Shown here one piece after another: positions 61,886 through 64,000 of a stretch of DNA of 64,000 nt (the first letter of the stretch is position 1; each line of letters starts with the position of its first letter). The notes under the pieces were generated by a model that was given only the letters and a program-made list of their open reading frames with translations, was not told the DNA's origin and did no database searches. The position numbers and the translations under genes were made by a program. Source of the DNA: Acidobacteria bacterium UBA7540 (lineage in GTDB: Bacteria; Acidobacteriota; Terriglobia; UBA7540); assembly GCA_002478145.1 (NCBI GenBank), contig DLMI01000162.1, positions 24,557 through 88,556 of the forward strand, given 5' to 3'.

Positions 61886-63127
61886 TCAGTCTCGGCGGAT
61901 GACCAGGAGAGTGCGGTCGTCGTGGAAGGGAAGCTCGTTGCGGAAGGCATCACAGGCCTTTTCGATGAGGTCAATGACGATGTGTGGCGCGGCGCCATGC
62001 GCGGGGCGCACGGCCTCCCGGAGCCGCTCCGCACCAAATTCCTCATTCTGCTCGTTCGAGAGCTCCGTCCAGCCGTCTGTATAAGCAACCAGCAGATCGC
62101 CGGAGCGCAGCTCGCAGATGCCCATGCGGTACTCGCTCGCCGGGTCAAGGCCGAGAAAAAGCCCGCCATCAGCCAGTTCTTCAAGGCCATCGGACCGGAC
62201 CACGATCGGCGATGGATGTGAGCAGTTGACGTAGAGCAAGCGGCCCTGATCGTCAAACTCCCCGTAGAACAGGGAAATCAGGTTGCGCTGTTTGCCCTGC
62301 TCAGCTAGGCTGCGGTTGATCAGTCGCACTTTGTGCGCCACTTCGAATGGTGTGGCGTTGACCACATGAAGCGTGGCATGCAGTGCAGTCACCAGCACTG
62401 CCGCCTCGAATCCCTTGCCCTTGGCGTCGGCGACCGCCGCGGCAAAACTGCCCGGCCCCAACGGGATGATCTGGTGATAGTCGCCGCCTACTTCCTGCGC
62501 CGGAACGGACCGTTGAGCAGCTTGATAACCGGGCAAGGAGGGCAGTTCCGTCGACAATAAGCTCATTTGCTGTTCCCGCGCGAGCGTCAAGATTTCCTGA
62601 AGCCTCTCATGCTGATGCTGGCGATCAGCAAAGAACCGGATCAGCCGTCCCAGTACCTGGAAGTCAGCTTCGCGCTGCTGGCCCTCCTTACCAGCCATGG
62701 AGGGAGTGATCAGGCCAAGCACCTGACGCAACTCGCGGTCCACCGGAATGAAAATCAGGTCGTACCAGTCTTCGCGACCCTCGGCCTGTCGGCGCAACCC
62801 CCGCTGGATCCACCAAGACTGGCCTAACAGACGGCGTTGCACTTTGCGATAAGACAATCCACGGTCCAACAGATCCCAAAGGGGCTCGCCTTGTGACCAT
62901 GTGACTTCATAGCGGCTGTCCTCCCGGCGGAACTCAGCAGTCGCCAGCAGGTGGAGGGAGTTTCCGAACTCGCGCAGCATGCTCTCCAGCAACGCTCGCA
63001 CGAACCCTCCCGCCTCCCGCTCGCTCTGAGAGACGCCTTCAATTAGATCGAAAAGTCTGCGTTCCAGCATGGCGTAATCAACGGGTTCTAGATCGAACCC
63101 TTTGCAGATGGTTGGTTCTTGCTTCAC
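61886..63127 (-). CDS. PP2C-type protein serine phosphatase (SpoIIE/RsbU-like)
   Basis: 413 aa from GTG 63127. Residues 1-180 look like a sensory/dimerisation region (GAF-like mixture); residues 190-413 are a PP2C_SIGMA domain: VPAQEVGGDYHQIIPL (first metal Asp), FAAAVADAKGKGFEAAVLVTALHATLH (second), LLYVNCSHPSPIVVRSDG, LLVAYTDGWTELSNEQNEEFG and FHDDRTLLVI (third). Family members dephosphorylate anti-sigma antagonists. No partner gene is adjacent; the neighbouring sigma factor is not of the type they control. Confidence 0.85.
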   Translation of the reverse strand: MKQEPTICKGFDLEPVDYAMLERRLFDLIEGVSQSEREAGGFVRALLESMLREFGNSLHLLATAEFRREDSRYEVTWSQGEPLWDLLDRGLSYRKVQRRLLGQSWWIQRGLRRQAEGREDWYDLIFIPVDRELRQVLGLITPSMAGKEGQQREADFQVLGRLIRFFADRQHQHERLQEILTLAREQQMSLLSTELPSLPGYQAAQRSVPAQEVGGDYHQIIPLGPGSFAAAVADAKGKGFEAAVLVTALHATLHVVNATPFEVAHKVRLINRSLAEQGKQRNLISLFYGEFDDQGRLLYVNCSHPSPIVVRSDGLEELADGGLFLGLDPASEYRMGICELRSGDLLVAYTDGWTELSNEQNEEFGAERLREAVRPAHGAAPHIVIDLIEKACDAFRNELPFHDDRTLLVIRRD

Positions 63128-63260
63128 CGAGACGTGTGGTTAGGACTCCGAACGTCGCGTGGGGTTCCGAAAGGGGCTCCTCGTACCGCAGCTAGGCATT
63201 TCTCCCATTCCCTCTGTCCAAGTTACCATAGATGCCCAATTAGGGCCTGAGGATGCCACC

Positions 63261-63443
63261 CGCGAGAAAGTGCAATACATTCACCTCAACCCAGGGAGGG
63301 CCGGCCTCGTCAAACGCGCCGAGGAGTGGCAGTGGTCGGGTGTGCACGATTACACGGGGGGCCTGAGCGCAACCTTTAGGCCGAATCGCACTCTGATCAA
63401 CGGTCGTGTACTGCTGCGGGCCGATGAACGGGGACAAATTTGA
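63261..63443 (+). pseudogene. 3' remnant of a REP-associated tyrosine transposase (RAYT/Y1)
   Basis: KVQYIHLNPGRAGLVKRAEEWQWSGVHDYTG is the characteristic C-terminal part of TnpA_REP proteins; the catalytic HUH and Tyr regions upstream are absent. A GCAGACCT-type hairpin (63454-63483) follows directly. Frames upstream of 63261 are not transposase-like. Confidence 0.7.
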
Positions 63444-63453
63444 AGGAAAAGCC

Positions 63454-63483
63454 GCAGACTCTCTGAAAAACGAGACTCTGCGC
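63454..63483. repeat. GCAGAC hairpin after the RAYT remnant
   Basis: CGCAGA ... TCTGCG with an imperfect middle; a diverged member of the GCAGACCT family. Confidence 0.6.
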
Positions 63484-63603
63484 TTGTATCTACCTGCTCC
63501 GTAGCGCAAGGAGGGAGAGCGTGACCTTTACGCTACGACTCCGTCCGAACGACCGTGCTAGAATCGGTGTAAGCTTATGTGACCAGCGCAAGAGGTGGCA
63601 AAC

Positions 63604-63903
63604 ATGGTGAAAGGTCGCGAGGAGGTATTGAAGACTCTGGAAGCGAACTGCGAAGCGCTTCGGCGCCTGGGTGTGAAACGGCTGGGCCTATTCGGTTCGG
63701 CTGCGAGGGGGGAGGCCGGAGCGGCAAGCGATCTTGACTTCGTGGTGGATTTCGAGCACAAGTCCTTCGACGCTTACATGGACGCCAAAATACTCCTGGA
63801 AAGCCTGTTCGCCTGCCGGGTTGACCTGGTCCTCGCGGACTCGATCAAACCAAGACTGCGCCCCATCATTCTAAAGGAAGCTACCTATGCCCCGGGATTT
63901 TAG
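63604..63903 (+). CDS. MNT-type nucleotidyltransferase (MntA-like antitoxin)
   Basis: 99 aa from ATG 63604 with AGAGGTGG upstream. Nucleotidyltransferase motif GLFGSAARGEAGAASDLDFVVDF: G-S-x(8-10)-S-D-x-D. Minimal nucleotidyltransferases of this size usually pair with a HEPN RNase, whose gene overlaps or follows; it would begin after 63903 but is not visible before the window ends at 64000. Confidence 0.8.
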   Translation: MVKGREEVLKTLEANCEALRRLGVKRLGLFGSAARGEAGAASDLDFVVDFEHKSFDAYMDAKILLESLFACRVDLVLADSIKPRLRPIILKEATYAPGF

Positions 63904-64000
63904 GCTCTCAGAATGACAGCATGGCAGGCGAGTGCACGGATATCGCGCTGAGCAGCATAATCGGGCGTTGAAAGCGAGTAGATTCTCTCTTTAATTTCAA

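Overview
The window (64 kb) reads as a chromosomal contig of a Gram-negative soil-type bacterium, most likely an Acidobacteriota member. I infer this from the LPS genes (kdsD, kdsC, lpxC) next to ASPIC/UnbV, YVTN-propeller cytochrome and HZS-alpha-like proteins, and from the many VapBC-like modules. The RHH, DUF4258/YgiT and HicB small genes, the abundant intergenic repeats and the protein styles point the same way. This taxonomic call is inference, not measured.

Layout. 1-6.5 kb: the 3' part of pnp, a PPK2 kinase, Kdo genes kdsD and kdsC separated by an antitoxin/VapC pair, then sodC and a stand-alone receiver protein on the minus strand. 7.3-9.7 kb: one gene joining both subunits of an NfnB/NfnA (SudAB-like) electron-bifurcating reductase. 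10.3-16 kb: a zeta-type P-loop kinase, then a sulfur block: JAMM protease, a collapsed CysO-like carrier, cysK, cysE and a peroxiredoxin whose peroxidatic cysteine codon is TGA followed by a good bacterial SECIS hairpin. 16-24 kb: exported proteins, aldo/keto reductase, Lnt-like acyltransferase, an RHH pair, tagaturonate epimerase and an LssY-domain protein. 25-28 kb: argR-argG-argH. 28-32 kb: toxin-antitoxin-like pair, two tandem glutamate dehydrogenases and a broken VapBC. 32-39 kb: lpxC, a hairpin-rich element, IS remnant, polA and a GHMP kinase. 39.5-51 kb (minus strand): two periplasmic binding proteins, DAHP synthase, RidA, a propeller protein, a di-heme YVTN cytochrome, an ASPIC/UnbV protein and an HZS-alpha-like cytochrome. 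51-54 kb: Crp/Fnr regulator, citrate synthase and a YbaK deacylase. 55-64 kb: a TPR-array protein coupled to a membrane protein, then a decay zone (asparaginase, RelE-like toxin and desaturase remnants around an RpoD-like sigma factor), a PP2C phosphatase, a RAYT remnant and an MNT nucleotidyltransferase.

The strongest discovery is the selenocysteine peroxiredoxin at 15144-15626, which conventional calling would split at the TGA. It sits at the end of a cysteine-synthesis block in which the CysO route looks lost (carrier internally deleted) while the O-acetylserine route (CysE plus CysK) is intact. A second window-wide signal is that many spacers are filled with short arrays of 7- or 8-bp units. 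The unit sequence differs from place to place but the period stays the same, and several arrays fold into long hairpins. Other repeat families (CATTCCGAG palindromes, GCAGACCT hairpins with a RAYT remnant, a 148-bp element with 18-bp terminal inverted repeats) also populate spacers. No rRNA, tRNA or CRISPR array was recognised.
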